In this document: one piece after another, positions 25,107 through 33,434 of the stretch
Layout: every line of letters starts with the position of its first letter
Position numbering within the stretch: the stretch's first letter is position 1
DNA from: Halorutilus salinus
Lineage (GTDB): Archaea; Halobacteriota; Halobacteria; Halobacteriales; Halorutilaceae
Direction: 5' to 3'
NCBI RefSeq assembly: GCF_026242195.1
Contig: NZ_RKLV01000001.1
Span: forward strand, 62,001 to 126,000
DNA length: 64,000 bases
Made by a program: the position numbers and the translations under genes
The notes under the pieces: model-generated
Databases searched by the model: none
What the model saw: only the letters and a program-made list of their open reading frames with translations
What the model was told of the DNA's origin: nothing

Positions 25107-26324
25107 ATGTCGAAGACACAGGGGTATACTATACAGTTCGACGACGACGAGACGGAGGAAGTGGCGTACAAGATAAAACACGAGATCACCGTACATATCT
25201 CCGGCGAACACGCCGACGAGGTCGTCGAGGACGTTGGGGATGTCGTCGCCGACCGTGTCGAAGAGGGCGGTCTGTCCGATCCCGTCGTCGAGGACGTTGG
25301 CGACACGCTCTCCGAACGTATCGTCGCCGACGACCTGTCGGAAGGTATGGTCGACGATGTCGGGGCGGCGATATCCGAACGCGCCGCCGAGGAGGACGTA
25401 TCCGACGACGTTATACGTGACGTAGCCGCCCTCATCGTCTCCCTTTCGCAGGAGAGCGGTCTGTCCGACGTAATCGTAGAGGACGCGGGCGAAACCATAG
25501 CCCATAGGGTTCAGAAGGAGGATCTGTCCGATCAGCTCGTTATCGATATAGCCGACGTTCTCACCGAAAACCTGACCCAGGAGGACTTCTCCGAGGACGT
25601 TATGGAGGACGTTGGCGATGAGATCATAAGACGGCTACAGGGCGACGACGCCGACGAACTCGTGCAGGAGGTGGCTCAGGTCGTCCTCAACCATCTGCCC
25701 GGTGTCCGCCATCTCGGACCCGTCAAGACCGTTGTCGAAAAGATAGTCGACCGTCTGTTAGGCAGAAAGGCGGACATGGTCGTCGCCGATGTCGGCGACA
25801 TCATAGTCGACAAGATGTCTCAGGAGGGGCGCGCCGACGAGATCGTGGGCGAGACGCTCGATATCGCCGCCGCCAAGGTAATAGAGGAGGAACTCTCCGA
25901 CCCTATCGTCGACGACACGCTCGACGCCGCAACCGACAGACTCGTCGAGGCGGATGCGTCCGACGAGATGGTCGACGACGTTCTGAACACCGCAATAGAG
26001 GATATTATCGAGAGCGGACAGGCGGACGAACTCGTTGACGGAACGCTCGACACATCCACCGACAGGCTCATACAGGAGGACGTTGCGGACGCACTCGTCG
26101 ACGACGTTCTCCAAACAGCGATCGCCGACATCGTCGCGGAGGGCGACAGCGATGCCGTCGTACACGGTACGGTCGACACGGCTACTGACAGACTCGTCGA
26201 GGCGGACGAAACCGACGCCCTCGTCGACGACGCTCTCGAAACAGCACTCGAAAAGCTGGTGCGTGAGAAGATGGTGGATGAGATCGTCGACGAGGTGGCG
26301 GACGAGTACCCCGCTACCGCTTGA
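25107..26324 (+). CDS. Acidic tandem-repeat protein of fifteen 21-residue repeats
   Basis: A 405-residue protein. After a 34-residue head, residues 35-181 are seven perfect-length 21-residue repeats and residues 221-388 eight more, separated by a 39-residue linker with LPGVRHLGPVKTV. A last partial repeat ends the protein. Typical unit: LSDPVVEDVGDTLSERIVADD with period-7 spacing of hydrophobic residues, so each is probably one amphipathic helix in a superhelical array or coiled bundle. In the second block units alternate (TLDAATDRLVEAD then VLNTAIEDIIESG), a 42-residue super-repeat. No signal peptide or membrane helix. Function unknown; scaffold or assembly role possible. Confidence 0.85.
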   Translation: MSKTQGYTIQFDDDETEEVAYKIKHEITVHISGEHADEVVEDVGDVVADRVEEGGLSDPVVEDVGDTLSERIVADDLSEGMVDDVGAAISERAAEEDVSDDVIRDVAALIVSLSQESGLSDVIVEDAGETIAHRVQKEDLSDQLVIDIADVLTENLTQEDFSEDVMEDVGDEIIRRLQGDDADELVQEVAQVVLNHLPGVRHLGPVKTVVEKIVDRLLGRKADMVVADVGDIIVDKMSQEGRADEIVGETLDIAAAKVIEEELSDPIVDDTLDAATDRLVEADASDEMVDDVLNTAIEDIIESGQADELVDGTLDTSTDRLIQEDVADALVDDVLQTAIADIVAEGDSDAVVHGTVDTATDRLVEADETDALVDDALETALEKLVREKMVDEIVDEVADEYPATA

Positions 26325-26349
26325 GAGCCGGTACGGACGGACTAACTAC

Positions 26350-26697
26350 CTATACCTTGAACGATTCGCCACAGCCGCATGTCGACTCCGCGTTCGGATT
26401 CGTTATGTCGAAACCCGTGCTCTGAAGCGACTCGACGTAGTCGACCTCGCTACCTTCGAGGTACTCGGCGGAGTGTTCGTCGACGATGAACTCCACACCC
26501 TTGTCGCTGACGACGATGTCGTCGTCGCTCACGTCGTCGTCGAACTGCATCCCGTAGGAGTAGCCCGAACAGCCACCCTGTTGGACGTAGATTCTGACGC
26601 CGTAACCGTGAAGATCCTTCTCGTCCTTGATTCTCTGCGCCTTCTCAGCCGCTTCATCGGTGATCGTTAAGATTTGTGTGTTCTGTGACTGCGCCAT
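26350..26697 (-). CDS. HesB/IscA-family iron-sulfur carrier
   Basis: A 115-residue A-type carrier protein. The three cluster Cys are in QQGGCSGYSYGM and ESTCGCGESFKV at the C-terminus, and ILTITDEAAEKAQRI opens the fold. ATG at 26697 begins MAQSQNTQIL; upstream in-frame starts extend beyond homologues. It ferries or stores [Fe-S] clusters. Convergent with the repeat-protein gene (25 bp gap). Confidence 0.93.
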   Translation of the reverse strand: MAQSQNTQILTITDEAAEKAQRIKDEKDLHGYGVRIYVQQGGCSGYSYGMQFDDDVSDDDIVVSDKGVEFIVDEHSAEYLEGSEVDYVESLQSTGFDITNPNAESTCGCGESFKV

Positions 26698-26779
26698 ACT
26701 TCTGGTAGACGCGTCGAACTCATAAATCTGACGTTGGGTCACACGGTAGTTTCATTTCGTCGCCGCGCGTACGGTCAAC

Positions 26780-27277
26780 GTGGAAGAACGAACCGCGTAC
26801 GTCGCCGTCGCACCCAGGCGCTCCACCGAGGAGTACGACCCTGAGGCGATGGGTGTCGCCGTCGTAGCCGTCGCGTACGACGGTACCGTCTACTACTTCG
26901 ACCGTACCCGGCTTGCGCGCCTCTTCGATCTACTCCGACGCGCCGAACGTATCGTCGGTGTCAACGACTACGTCGTCGAGGCTCTCGAACCCCACGGAGA
27001 GTTTCCGCGATCCCGCTTCGTCGGCGTACAGAAACGTATCTCGGACGCGCTCGGCGAACGCGTCTCGTTGAACAACGCCGCGCGCGCAACCCTCGGCGTC
27101 GAACGTGACGACCCGCGTCGTCTCCCGCTCGAATGGCAGGAAGGGCGCGAGAAGGCGGTAAAACGCGCCCTCCGTAAGGATCTCCGGATCCTCCGCGAAC
27201 TCGATGGATCGATGCACGACGGTGAGGTATGTGTCACCGATCCGCGCACGATGGAGGAGCGCGCGGTAGAGATCTGA
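26780..27277 (+). CDS. Degenerate RNase H-fold (YprB-like) protein
   Basis: A 165-residue protein starting GTG. Its layout matches the helicase-associated RNase H-like domain: MGVAVVAVAYDGTVYYF, ARLFDLLRRAERIVGVNDYVVEAL (family: ivGFN...FD...L), ALGERVSLNNAARATLG, LEWQEGREKAVKRALRKDLRILRE and a C-terminal strand. The catalytic acidic residues are mostly absent: there is no DIET-type motif, and GFNxxxFD appears as VNDYVVEAL. It is therefore probably not an active nuclease. Function inferred only by fold. Confidence 0.6.
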   Translation: MEERTAYVAVAPRRSTEEYDPEAMGVAVVAVAYDGTVYYFDRTRLARLFDLLRRAERIVGVNDYVVEALEPHGEFPRSRFVGVQKRISDALGERVSLNNAARATLGVERDDPRRLPLEWQEGREKAVKRALRKDLRILRELDGSMHDGEVCVTDPRTMEERAVEI

Positions 27278-27349
27278 CACCACGGTCATCGGAGATCCTA
27301 ATAACTTGACAGCCGCCAGACATATCCCCACCGGTTGGTATGTTTAGTT

Positions 27350-27787
27350 ATGTTAGTGGACGAAATCATGACCGACGAGGTCGTAACAGTGTCTTCGGAC
27401 GCATACCTGAGCGAAGCCTCAAAAAGGATGGTCGAAGAGAACATCGGGTGCCTGGTAGTCCTCCCCGAGGATGAAGCCGCGCCCGCAGGTATCTTAACCG
27501 AAACCGATGTCCTTAGACGTGCTCTTCCCACGGACAAGCCGCTCTCCCGGATACCTGTACAAGGAGCATCTACCTCTCCATTAACTACCGTCGAGCCGGA
27601 ACGGACTGTACGTTACGCGGTAGAGAAGATGCTCGACGAAGGCGTGAAACGACTACCCGTAATCGATGGTGACGATCTTGAACTCACGGGTATCGTCACA
27701 ATCACCGACATAGCCCTTAGATACGACGATATAAGATCGGACGCCGTAGATATGGTACAGAAGCCCGATATGTTCCGGGGCGAATAG
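27350..27787 (+). CDS. CBS-domain protein
   Basis: A 145-residue protein made of two CBS domains. First: IMTDEVVTVSSDAYLSEASKRMVEENIGCLVVL... GILTETDVLRRAL; second: TVEPERTVRYAVEKMLDEGVKRLPVID... GIVTITDIALRY. CBS pairs bind adenine nucleotides and act as sensors. The ATG at 27350 (MLVDEIM) is preferred to a TTG at 27335. It is a stand-alone gene with its own upstream region. Codon use is mildly different from most neighbours. Confidence 0.93.
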   Translation: MLVDEIMTDEVVTVSSDAYLSEASKRMVEENIGCLVVLPEDEAAPAGILTETDVLRRALPTDKPLSRIPVQGASTSPLTTVEPERTVRYAVEKMLDEGVKRLPVIDGDDLELTGIVTITDIALRYDDIRSDAVDMVQKPDMFRGE

Positions 27788-27827
27788 GTCACACGAGGTT
27801 AATAAGTGCTCAAGACGTACAGACGGT

Positions 27828-28595
27828 ATGCGTAACGCTGTCGTAGGATGCGGCTTCGTGGGAAAACGTCTCGCGCGTATACTCGTAGACGAAGGCGAGG
27901 ATGTCGTCGCAGTGACGCGTTCGGGCGTCTCCCTCGAAGGCGTCGAAAGCATCGAACGCGACGTAACGGGGACGTACGAACTTCCCGACGTAGACCGTGT
28001 ATTCTACCTCGTGAGCGCGGGCGGACGTGACATCGATGCGTACCGTTCGGCGTACGTCGATGGTCTACGTAACACACTTGAAGCCACCGACGCACCCGTC
28101 GTGTACTCGTCGTCGACGGGCGTCTACGAAGCCGACGACGCCTCTTGGGTAGACGAGACGACGGGGATAGAGCCGACGAAGGAGAGGACGCGCGTCCTTC
28201 TGCGCGCGGAGGAGGTTGCACGCGATGCCGGCGGTACAGCCGTCCGTTTCGGCGGTCTGTACGGTTCAGGGCGCGTCGGCGTCGACCGTTACCTCGGCGA
28301 AACGACCGTAAAGGCGGGCTACCTAAACCTGATACGCGGCAGGGACGCCGCATCCGCGCTACTCGCCGCGCACGAGGGCGACGACGACCTGTACGTTGCG
28401 GTCGATAACGAGCCTGTACATAGACATGATCTCGCGCGTTGGATGTCGGAGCGCGTCGGACGCCCTCACGGCGAACTCGTCGACGAGACGCGTACGCCCA
28501 ACAAACGTTGCTCGAACGAACGTCTGCGTTCTACCGGATGGACGCCTGAGTATCCGACCTACCGCGAGGGGTACGCCCCCTTGCTTAGAGGGTAG
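27828..28595 (+). CDS. NAD-dependent epimerase/dehydratase (atypical SDR)
   Basis: A 255-residue Rossmann-fold protein: N-terminal GCGFVGKRLA for NAD(P), VYSSSTGVYEADDASWVDET, and VRFGGLYGSGRVGVDRY. It is shorter than classical sugar epimerases and lacks a clear YxxxK dyad, as in atypical extended SDRs of the SDR_a5/YeeZ type. The substrate is unknown. It lies upstream of the transhydrogenase operon with a separate promoter region. Confidence 0.82.
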   Translation: MRNAVVGCGFVGKRLARILVDEGEDVVAVTRSGVSLEGVESIERDVTGTYELPDVDRVFYLVSAGGRDIDAYRSAYVDGLRNTLEATDAPVVYSSSTGVYEADDASWVDETTGIEPTKERTRVLLRAEEVARDAGGTAVRFGGLYGSGRVGVDRYLGETTVKAGYLNLIRGRDAASALLAAHEGDDDLYVAVDNEPVHRHDLARWMSERVGRPHGELVDETRTPNKRCSNERLRSTGWTPEYPTYREGYAPLLRG

Positions 28596-28700
28596 AACTC
28601 TCTGTCATCCTAAGGACTAAACGAATGACGCGGTTGGAGAATCTACCGCATTACAAAGAAATAAGTACGACCGACAGGTTAATATCTATCGTAAACATTC

Positions 28701-29897
28701 ATGATTATTGGTGTACCGGGCGAAACCGCCGAGGGAGAGACACGTGTTGCGCTTACCCCGCCCGTTGCAGGCGAACTCGTCGAAGACGGACACGATGTGT
28801 GTGTAGCGGAAGGCGCGGGCGAAGGCGCGGACTGGAAGGATGACGAGTACAGGGAAGCCGGGTGCGAGGTGCTCGAAGGCAGGTTGGATGTCTTCGACAG
28901 ATCCGACGTGGTGTTACACGTCCGTGGACTCGGTGCTGACGAAGAGGCTTCGACGGATCGGTACAGCGAAGGACAGGTCGTGGTAGGTCTCCTTGGACCG
29001 TACGGGCTTGACGGAGAGCTCAAGGAGCTCGCCGATCGTAACGTCAGCGCATTTGCTCTCGAACTAATACCACGGATAAGCAGGGCACAGAGCATGGACG
29101 CGGTATCATCTATGGACAGCGTAAGCGGGTACAGAGCCATCACCATGGCGGCTAACTCCTTGCCCAAGATGTTCCCCATGGAGATGACCGCCGCAGGGAC
29201 GGTACAGCCCGCAGAGGTATTTGTACTGGGCGCGGGTGTCGCGGGTCTCAAAGCCATCGCTACCTCAGAGCGCCTCGGTGCCTCAACGGTGGCTAACGAT
29301 GTCCGACCGGAGGTACGCGAGGAGGTAGAAAGCCTCGGTGCAGAGTTCGTATCCGTGGGTGACGAAACCGAGGAGATGTCCGATGAGGAAGGGTACGCGA
29401 CCGAACAGGAGAAAAGCTTCGAGCAGAAACAGAAGGAGATGCTGATGGAGGTGGTACCCGAAGCAGACGTTGTCATCACGACCGCCGCGATACCCGGTAG
29501 ACCTGCGCCACAGCCTATAACCGACGAGATGATAGAGAGGATGGATCCGGGTTCTGTAGTCATAGACCTTGCCGCTGAGAGCGGAGGTAACTGTGAGCCC
29601 AGCCGAGCGGGCGAGACCGTCGAACACGGAGGGGTGGAGGTACGAGGTCCCACGAACCTGCCCGCGACAATCCCTCAGACAGCGAGTTATCTGTACTCCA
29701 ACAACATAAAAAATATGCTCGATCTTTTGATCTCGGACGGAGAGATGGATATAGATACAGGGGACGAGATACTGGACTCGACGTTGCTCACACACGACGG
29801 CGAGGTGCGTGCACCTCACAGGGAAGATCAGGGAGAAGACGAGGACGAAGGTGACGAGAATAAGAACGAAGAGGCACAGAAGGAGGTCGGGGAATGA
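28701..29897 (+). CDS. pntAA: NAD(P) transhydrogenase alpha subunit, NAD-binding part
   Basis: A 398-residue protein equivalent to domain I of bacterial PntA: IGVPGETAEGETRVALTP at the N-terminus, RISRAQSMDAVSSM, FVLGAGVAGLKAIATSERLGA (NAD-binding Rossmann) and TTAAIPGRPAPQPI. The C-terminus is a variable acidic tail (EDQGEDEDEGDENK-type). It is split from the small membrane part (next gene, 4-bp overlap) as in haloarchaea and Rhodospirillum. With PntAB and PntB it couples proton flow to hydride transfer from NADH to NADP+. Confidence 0.95.
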   Translation: MIIGVPGETAEGETRVALTPPVAGELVEDGHDVCVAEGAGEGADWKDDEYREAGCEVLEGRLDVFDRSDVVLHVRGLGADEEASTDRYSEGQVVVGLLGPYGLDGELKELADRNVSAFALELIPRISRAQSMDAVSSMDSVSGYRAITMAANSLPKMFPMEMTAAGTVQPAEVFVLGAGVAGLKAIATSERLGASTVANDVRPEVREEVESLGAEFVSVGDETEEMSDEEGYATEQEKSFEQKQKEMLMEVVPEADVVITTAAIPGRPAPQPITDEMIERMDPGSVVIDLAAESGGNCEPSRAGETVEHGGVEVRGPTNLPATIPQTASYLYSNNIKNMLDLLISDGEMDIDTGDEILDSTLLTHDGEVRAPHREDQGEDEDEGDENKNEEAQKEVGE

Positions 29898-30178
29898 GTC
29901 TCATCACCAACCTGACGTTCTTCGTTCTGGCAGCCTTCCTCGGATACGAGGTCATCACCAAGATACCCACCAACCTACATACGCCGCTTATGTCGGGTGC
30001 TAACGCTATCACAGGCATAACGCTCGTCGGTGCCGTCGCGATCGCGGGTTCAGGATCTACCACGCTCGCGACCGTCCTCGGGTTCGTAGCCGTTGTCATG
30101 GCTACGGTAAACGTCGTCGGCGGATACCTGATTACCCACATCATGCTCGAAGACTTCCGGCAAGGAGGGAGTAACTGA
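29894..30178 (+). CDS. pntAB: NAD(P) transhydrogenase alpha subunit, membrane part
   Basis: A 94-residue protein with three membrane helices (about 4-20, 29-55, 59-83) and the segment KIPTNLHTPLMSGANAITG, the conserved signature of PntAB domain II. It overlaps pntAA by 4 bp and is followed immediately by pntB. It forms part of the proton channel with PntB. Confidence 0.95.
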   Translation: MSLITNLTFFVLAAFLGYEVITKIPTNLHTPLMSGANAITGITLVGAVAIAGSGSTTLATVLGFVAVVMATVNVVGGYLITHIMLEDFRQGGSN

Positions 30179-30179
30179 G

Positions 30180-31619
30180 TTGGTGGTCGAACTGTTACCT
30201 GATTCGGTGCTACCTCTTGCGTACACGGTCGCGGCGATCCTGTTCATACAGGGTCTACGCGACATGACACATCCGCGTACAGCCGCGAGGGGAAACCTGA
30301 TCTCTGCCGGAGGTATGCTCGTAGCCGTCGGTGTTACTGTCGTCTGGTTTGAGGTGCTCACCCCGCTGGTGCTTTTCGGTGGTCTAATCGTCGGTGCCGG
30401 TATCGGAACCGTCCTGGCGCTCACCGTCGAACGGACGGAGATGCCCCAACTCGTCGGTGTCTTCAACGGTCTCGGTGGGGGTGCCTCAGCGGTGATAGCG
30501 GGGGCGGAACTCATCGAGATAAGCACCGAATCCGGAGGGGTTGCCGTCGGTTCCATCCCGACCGAGGTAGCCGTCGCAGCCGTGTTTTCGGGCATCGTCG
30601 GTTCAGTGACCTTCACCGGAAGCATGGCGGCGGCGGGTAAGCTACACGGTGTACTAACCACCGATGCCGTCCGTTATACCGGCGAACAGGTTATGAAGAT
30701 CGTTTTCCTGGTGGTAGCGCTCGGATTCGGTGCGTACCTCATCGTACAGCCAGATGTCCTTGGATTCCTACAAGCCGTCTGGGTACCTTCGTACTGGCTA
30801 CTCGTCGCAACAGCCTGTGTCCTCGGCGTCCTACTCGTAATCTCCATCGGAGGTGCAGACATGCCCGTTGTGATAGCGTTGCTCAACGCTTACTCGGGGC
30901 TGGCGGCGTCGGGTACGGGGTTTGTACTTGATAACACCGCACTAATCATAGCAGGAACCCTCGTCGGTGCGGCAGGCATGATACTCACGGTCATCATGTG
31001 TGAGTCCATGAACAGGTCTCTCACAAACGTCCTGTTCGGAGGCTTCGGCGAAACCACAGAGCAGGAGGAGCTGGACGATATCTACGAGGGGAACATCACA
31101 GAGACATCGCCTGAACAGGTCGTGATGCTGTTGGAAGCCGCCCAACGTGTCGTAATCGTGCCCGGTTACGGTATGGCGGTAGCACAGGCACAGCACGCGG
31201 TCTCGGAGCTCGCAGAACTACTCGAACAAAACGGTATTGACGTAGAGTTCGGTATACATCCTGTCGCAGGAAGAATGCCGGGGCACATGAACGCACTTCT
31301 CGCGGAGGCGGACGTTCCGTACGAGAGGATGCGCGAGATGGAGGAGGTGAATCCGACCTTCTCACAGACGGATGTAGTGATAGTCACGGGGGCGAACGAT
31401 GTCGTGAATCCGAAAGCGAACACCGATACTTCGAGTCCGATAGCGGGTATGCCGGTACTTGAGGTGTCCGACGCCGGTACGGTCATAGTCAACAAGCGAA
31501 GTCTCAGTACGGGGTTCTCGGGTATTCCGAACCCTCTCTTCGCGGAGGGCAACACAAATATGTTGTTCGGAGACGCGAAAGACACCATGCAAGAACTCGT
31601 GAACCTGTACAAGGAGTGA
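30180..31619 (+). CDS. pntB: NAD(P) transhydrogenase beta subunit
   Basis: A 479-residue protein: about eight to nine membrane helices (residues about 8-260) with the conserved RDMTHPRTAARGN and NAYSGLAASGTGF loops, then a soluble NADP-binding domain III with VPGYGMAVAQAQHAVSELAELL, HPVAGRMPGHMNALLAEADVPY and ANDVVNP. The start is TTG at 30180, one base after the pntAB stop. Completes the pntAA-pntAB-pntB operon. Confidence 0.95.
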   Translation: MVVELLPDSVLPLAYTVAAILFIQGLRDMTHPRTAARGNLISAGGMLVAVGVTVVWFEVLTPLVLFGGLIVGAGIGTVLALTVERTEMPQLVGVFNGLGGGASAVIAGAELIEISTESGGVAVGSIPTEVAVAAVFSGIVGSVTFTGSMAAAGKLHGVLTTDAVRYTGEQVMKIVFLVVALGFGAYLIVQPDVLGFLQAVWVPSYWLLVATACVLGVLLVISIGGADMPVVIALLNAYSGLAASGTGFVLDNTALIIAGTLVGAAGMILTVIMCESMNRSLTNVLFGGFGETTEQEELDDIYEGNITETSPEQVVMLLEAAQRVVIVPGYGMAVAQAQHAVSELAELLEQNGIDVEFGIHPVAGRMPGHMNALLAEADVPYERMREMEEVNPTFSQTDVVIVTGANDVVNPKANTDTSSPIAGMPVLEVSDAGTVIVNKRSLSTGFSGIPNPLFAEGNTNMLFGDAKDTMQELVNLYKE

Positions 31620-31763
31620 ACCCGAACCACGCCGCCCGCTCCACGCGATCCCCGTTAAATGACGCCGGTATACCGTGGTCGGTGAACCTTATCCCAGACT
31701 CCGGTTCTCCTATATACTCGCGCCGCCAACAGGTCTAATACCACAGGCCCCTTAGGGTAATAT

Positions 31764-32174
31764 ATGTCAAAAAAGAGCCACCCGATAGAGGGTCTTCCCA
31801 CACCGGATCCGACCGAGAGCCCCGAAGACGCCGTCTCCGTCCAGGTGGAGGCTCTCGGAGACAACGACGATCCGTACGAGAACGCAGGCGTCATGACGGC
31901 TTACAACTACGCCTCACCGGCGAACCGGCGCTCAACCGGGCCACTCGGTCGGTTCATCAGGATGGTGGGGTCACCACGGTACAGCGTCATGATAGACTCA
32001 AACGAGGTCGTCCGAGAGCCGATAGAAAGATCCGGAGAGACCGCACAACAGAGGGTGACGGTTAACAGCGAGAACGGACGAACCGTCAGTTACGATTTCG
32101 GTCTCTCGGTGCAGTCCGGCGGAGTTTTCGAGGGCTGCTGGATGACAGACAGCGTACTCGTCGTAGATGGTTAG
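31764..32174 (+). CDS. Hypothetical protein
   Basis: A 136-residue protein without a recognised domain. It is Pro/Asp/Ser-rich at the N-terminus (EGLPTPDPTESPEDA) and has a beta-rich C-terminal half with FGLSVQSGGVFEGCWMTD. No signal peptide or membrane segment. An AT-rich stretch just upstream (gggtaatatatgtc) may serve as promoter. It sits at the border of the IS605 region and its base composition is more AT-rich than the core genes, so it may be part of the accessory block. Confidence 0.55.
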   Translation: MSKKSHPIEGLPTPDPTESPEDAVSVQVEALGDNDDPYENAGVMTAYNYASPANRRSTGPLGRFIRMVGSPRYSVMIDSNEVVREPIERSGETAQQRVTVNSENGRTVSYDFGLSVQSGGVFEGCWMTDSVLVVDG

Positions 32175-32249
32175 GCTTTCATGAAAGACGGTCGTTGGTA
32201 TCCGGTTCTTGTACCACTGCAGGTACGACGTAGTTTTATCTTCGGGACA

Positions 32250-32310
32250 GGGCTAAGACTCCACCCTCAACGAACGACCGAATGGAGTGAGTAGGGTGGA
32301 GATACAGCCC
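32250..32310 (+). ncRNA. Orphan IS605/TnpB right-end-like hairpin (candidate omega-RNA remnant)
   Basis: Bases 32259-32267 and 32293-32301 form a perfect 9-bp stem, enclosed by gggct (32250-32254) pairing with agccc (32306-32310). The loop contains caacgaacga and accga, followed by gtaggg. The same elements recur in order at 34763-34805, just after the tnpB gene, where the stem is cgccct/agggcg. The 3' ends are gtcaac here and gttgac there. It looks like an isolated right end, or a stand-alone guide scaffold, of a related element. RNA expression is inferred, not shown. Confidence 0.45.
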
Positions 32311-32318
32311 GTCAACGC

Positions 32319-32462
32319 TTAGTCTTCGGCGTCTTCGTCCACAACCTCCACCACTATCTCAACATCCTTCTCTGCAAAATCTGTACCCAAGTACACCCGT
32401 CCTTGCTTGTCAACGCTCTTCGTTTCGTGTAGGTCTGGCTTCTCAACGACTATCTTCGCCAT
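32319..32462 (-). CDS. Small AbrB-like protein of 47 residues
   Basis: An ORF with ATG at 32462 and stop at 32319 giving 47 residues: MAKIVVEKPDLHETKSVDKQ, then GRVYLGTDFAEKDVEIVVEV and an acidic tail. The VDKQGRVYLGTDFAEKDVEI core resembles the swapped-hairpin AbrB/SpoVT family of small antitoxin-like or DNA-binding proteins. It sits immediately beside the orphan hairpin and upstream of the IS605 unit, on the opposite strand. Its relation to the transposon is unclear. Confidence 0.5.
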   Translation of the reverse strand: MAKIVVEKPDLHETKSVDKQGRVYLGTDFAEKDVEIVVEVVDEDAED

Positions 32463-32552
32463 GTCAATCTCTTAGTCCGCGAGATAATAAGTCTGCTGGA
32501 TAGGCATATCCATAAACTATAATTGGTAAAGGGTATAATGTGTACGTAAGAA

Positions 32553-32627
32553 GCGCGGGACAGACCACCCTCTCAGAGAACAGTTCTCTGAGAAAGGTGG
32601 TTCGGTGTTTGAGGCACCGAACCGCGC
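32553..32627 (+). promoter_or_regulatory. Structured three-way-junction element at the left of the IS605 unit
   Basis: An outer helix (gcgcgg at 32553-32558 with ccgcgc at 32622-32627) encloses two perfect hairpins. Hairpin 1 is ctcagagaac/gttctctgag (32572-32592, 10 bp). Hairpin 2 is ggttcggtg/caccgaacc (32599-32623, 9 bp). It may be the left-end hairpin of the element recognised by TnpA, or an RNA leader regulating the small ORFs that follow at 32644. An AT-rich stretch, ggtataatg, lies about 22 nt upstream. Confidence 0.5.
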
Positions 32628-32643
32628 TCTGTGGTGAGAGCAA

Positions 32644-32808
32644 ATGAGTGTAGGAACTACCGTGACAAAAGACTTCGGTCAGCATAGCGTCGTCAGAGAA
32701 ACAGACCACGACGAGACAGGTACGCTCCACGAGTTCTACCGTTGCACTGAGTGCGGTCACGAACACGTTTCGGCGGACAGCTTCAAGCACGTCAAGGAGT
32801 ATGAGTAG
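32644..32808 (+). CDS. Small single-zinc-knuckle protein near IS605 transposase
   Basis: A 54-residue ORF: residues 1-32 acidic/polar, then FYRCTECGHEHVSADSFKHVK. CxxC plus following His suggests one zinc-binding turn, though a second ligand pair is not obvious. It starts 17 bp after the structured element and ends 2 bp before the next small ORF, forming a chain of four co-directional genes with tnpA and tnpB. It is not a standard part of IS605 elements. Confidence 0.55.
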   Translation: MSVGTTVTKDFGQHSVVRETDHDETGTLHEFYRCTECGHEHVSADSFKHVKEYE

Positions 32809-32810
32809 GG

Positions 32811-33020
32811 ATGTCGGATATAGACGCTCTTCGGCATACGATAGAGGCGTTCGCCCACCTCGAAGTAGCGAAGAGGTCGGCAGAGAACGAAGAGGTTGAA
32901 GAAGCACTGGATATAGCTCTCAACCGAGCAGTGAACACGCGGTGCGAAGTCATCAACACGGTGTGTAGAGAACTCGCCAACGGAATAGAAGGAGCAGACG
33001 AACAAATCTCCGAGAAGTAA
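32811..33020 (+). CDS. Small helical protein upstream of tnpA
   Basis: A 69-residue, apparently all-helical protein: AFAHLEVAKRSAENEEVEEALDIALNRAVNTRCEVINTVCREL. Two bases after the zinc-knuckle gene and 2 bp before tnpA, so co-translated with both. No known family recognised. A regulatory or host-derived cargo role in the IS605 unit is possible. Confidence 0.55.
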   Translation: MSDIDALRHTIEAFAHLEVAKRSAENEEVEEALDIALNRAVNTRCEVINTVCRELANGIEGADEQISEK

Positions 33021-33022
33021 CT

Positions 33023-33430
33023 ATGGAATACGACCTAAACAGCGGTTCTCACTCCGTGTACTCGCTTGACTACCACCTGATACTGGTAGTCAAGTACCGG
33101 CGTAGCGTACTCAACGACGAACGCACCGAACTACTACGTCGTGCCACCGAACAGGTCTCCGAAAGCTACGACGTAGGTATCAAGGACATGGAACACGACG
33201 AAGACCATGTGCATATACTGTTCGGTGCGTCGCCTACGACGGAGATAATCAAGTATATCAACGTACTCAAGAGCGCGACCGCGCGACGGATAAACGAGGA
33301 GTACGGCGAAGAGTACAAGGACAGGCTGTGGGGCGGAACCTTTTGGTCCCCGTCGTACTGTCTCATATCCACGGGACAGGTGTCGCTCGACAAACTCAAA
33401 GAGTACGTAGAACAGCAAGGGGTAGTCTGA
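33023..33430 (+). CDS. tnpA: IS200/IS605-family transposase TnpA (Y1 HUH)
   Basis: A 135-residue single-strand transposase. The HUH motif HVHILF places His at 62 and 64; the nucleophile is Tyr 128 (in LKEYVEQQ). The WSPSYCLISTGQV segment is typical of the family. It nicks and joins single-stranded DNA at hairpin-bearing ends. All key residues are present, so it appears intact. It follows the 69-residue ORF by 2 bp and precedes tnpB by 4 bp. Confidence 0.95.
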   Translation: MEYDLNSGSHSVYSLDYHLILVVKYRRSVLNDERTELLRRATEQVSESYDVGIKDMEHDEDHVHILFGASPTTEIIKYINVLKSATARRINEEYGEEYKDRLWGGTFWSPSYCLISTGQVSLDKLKEYVEQQGVV

Positions 33431-33434
33431 CAAC

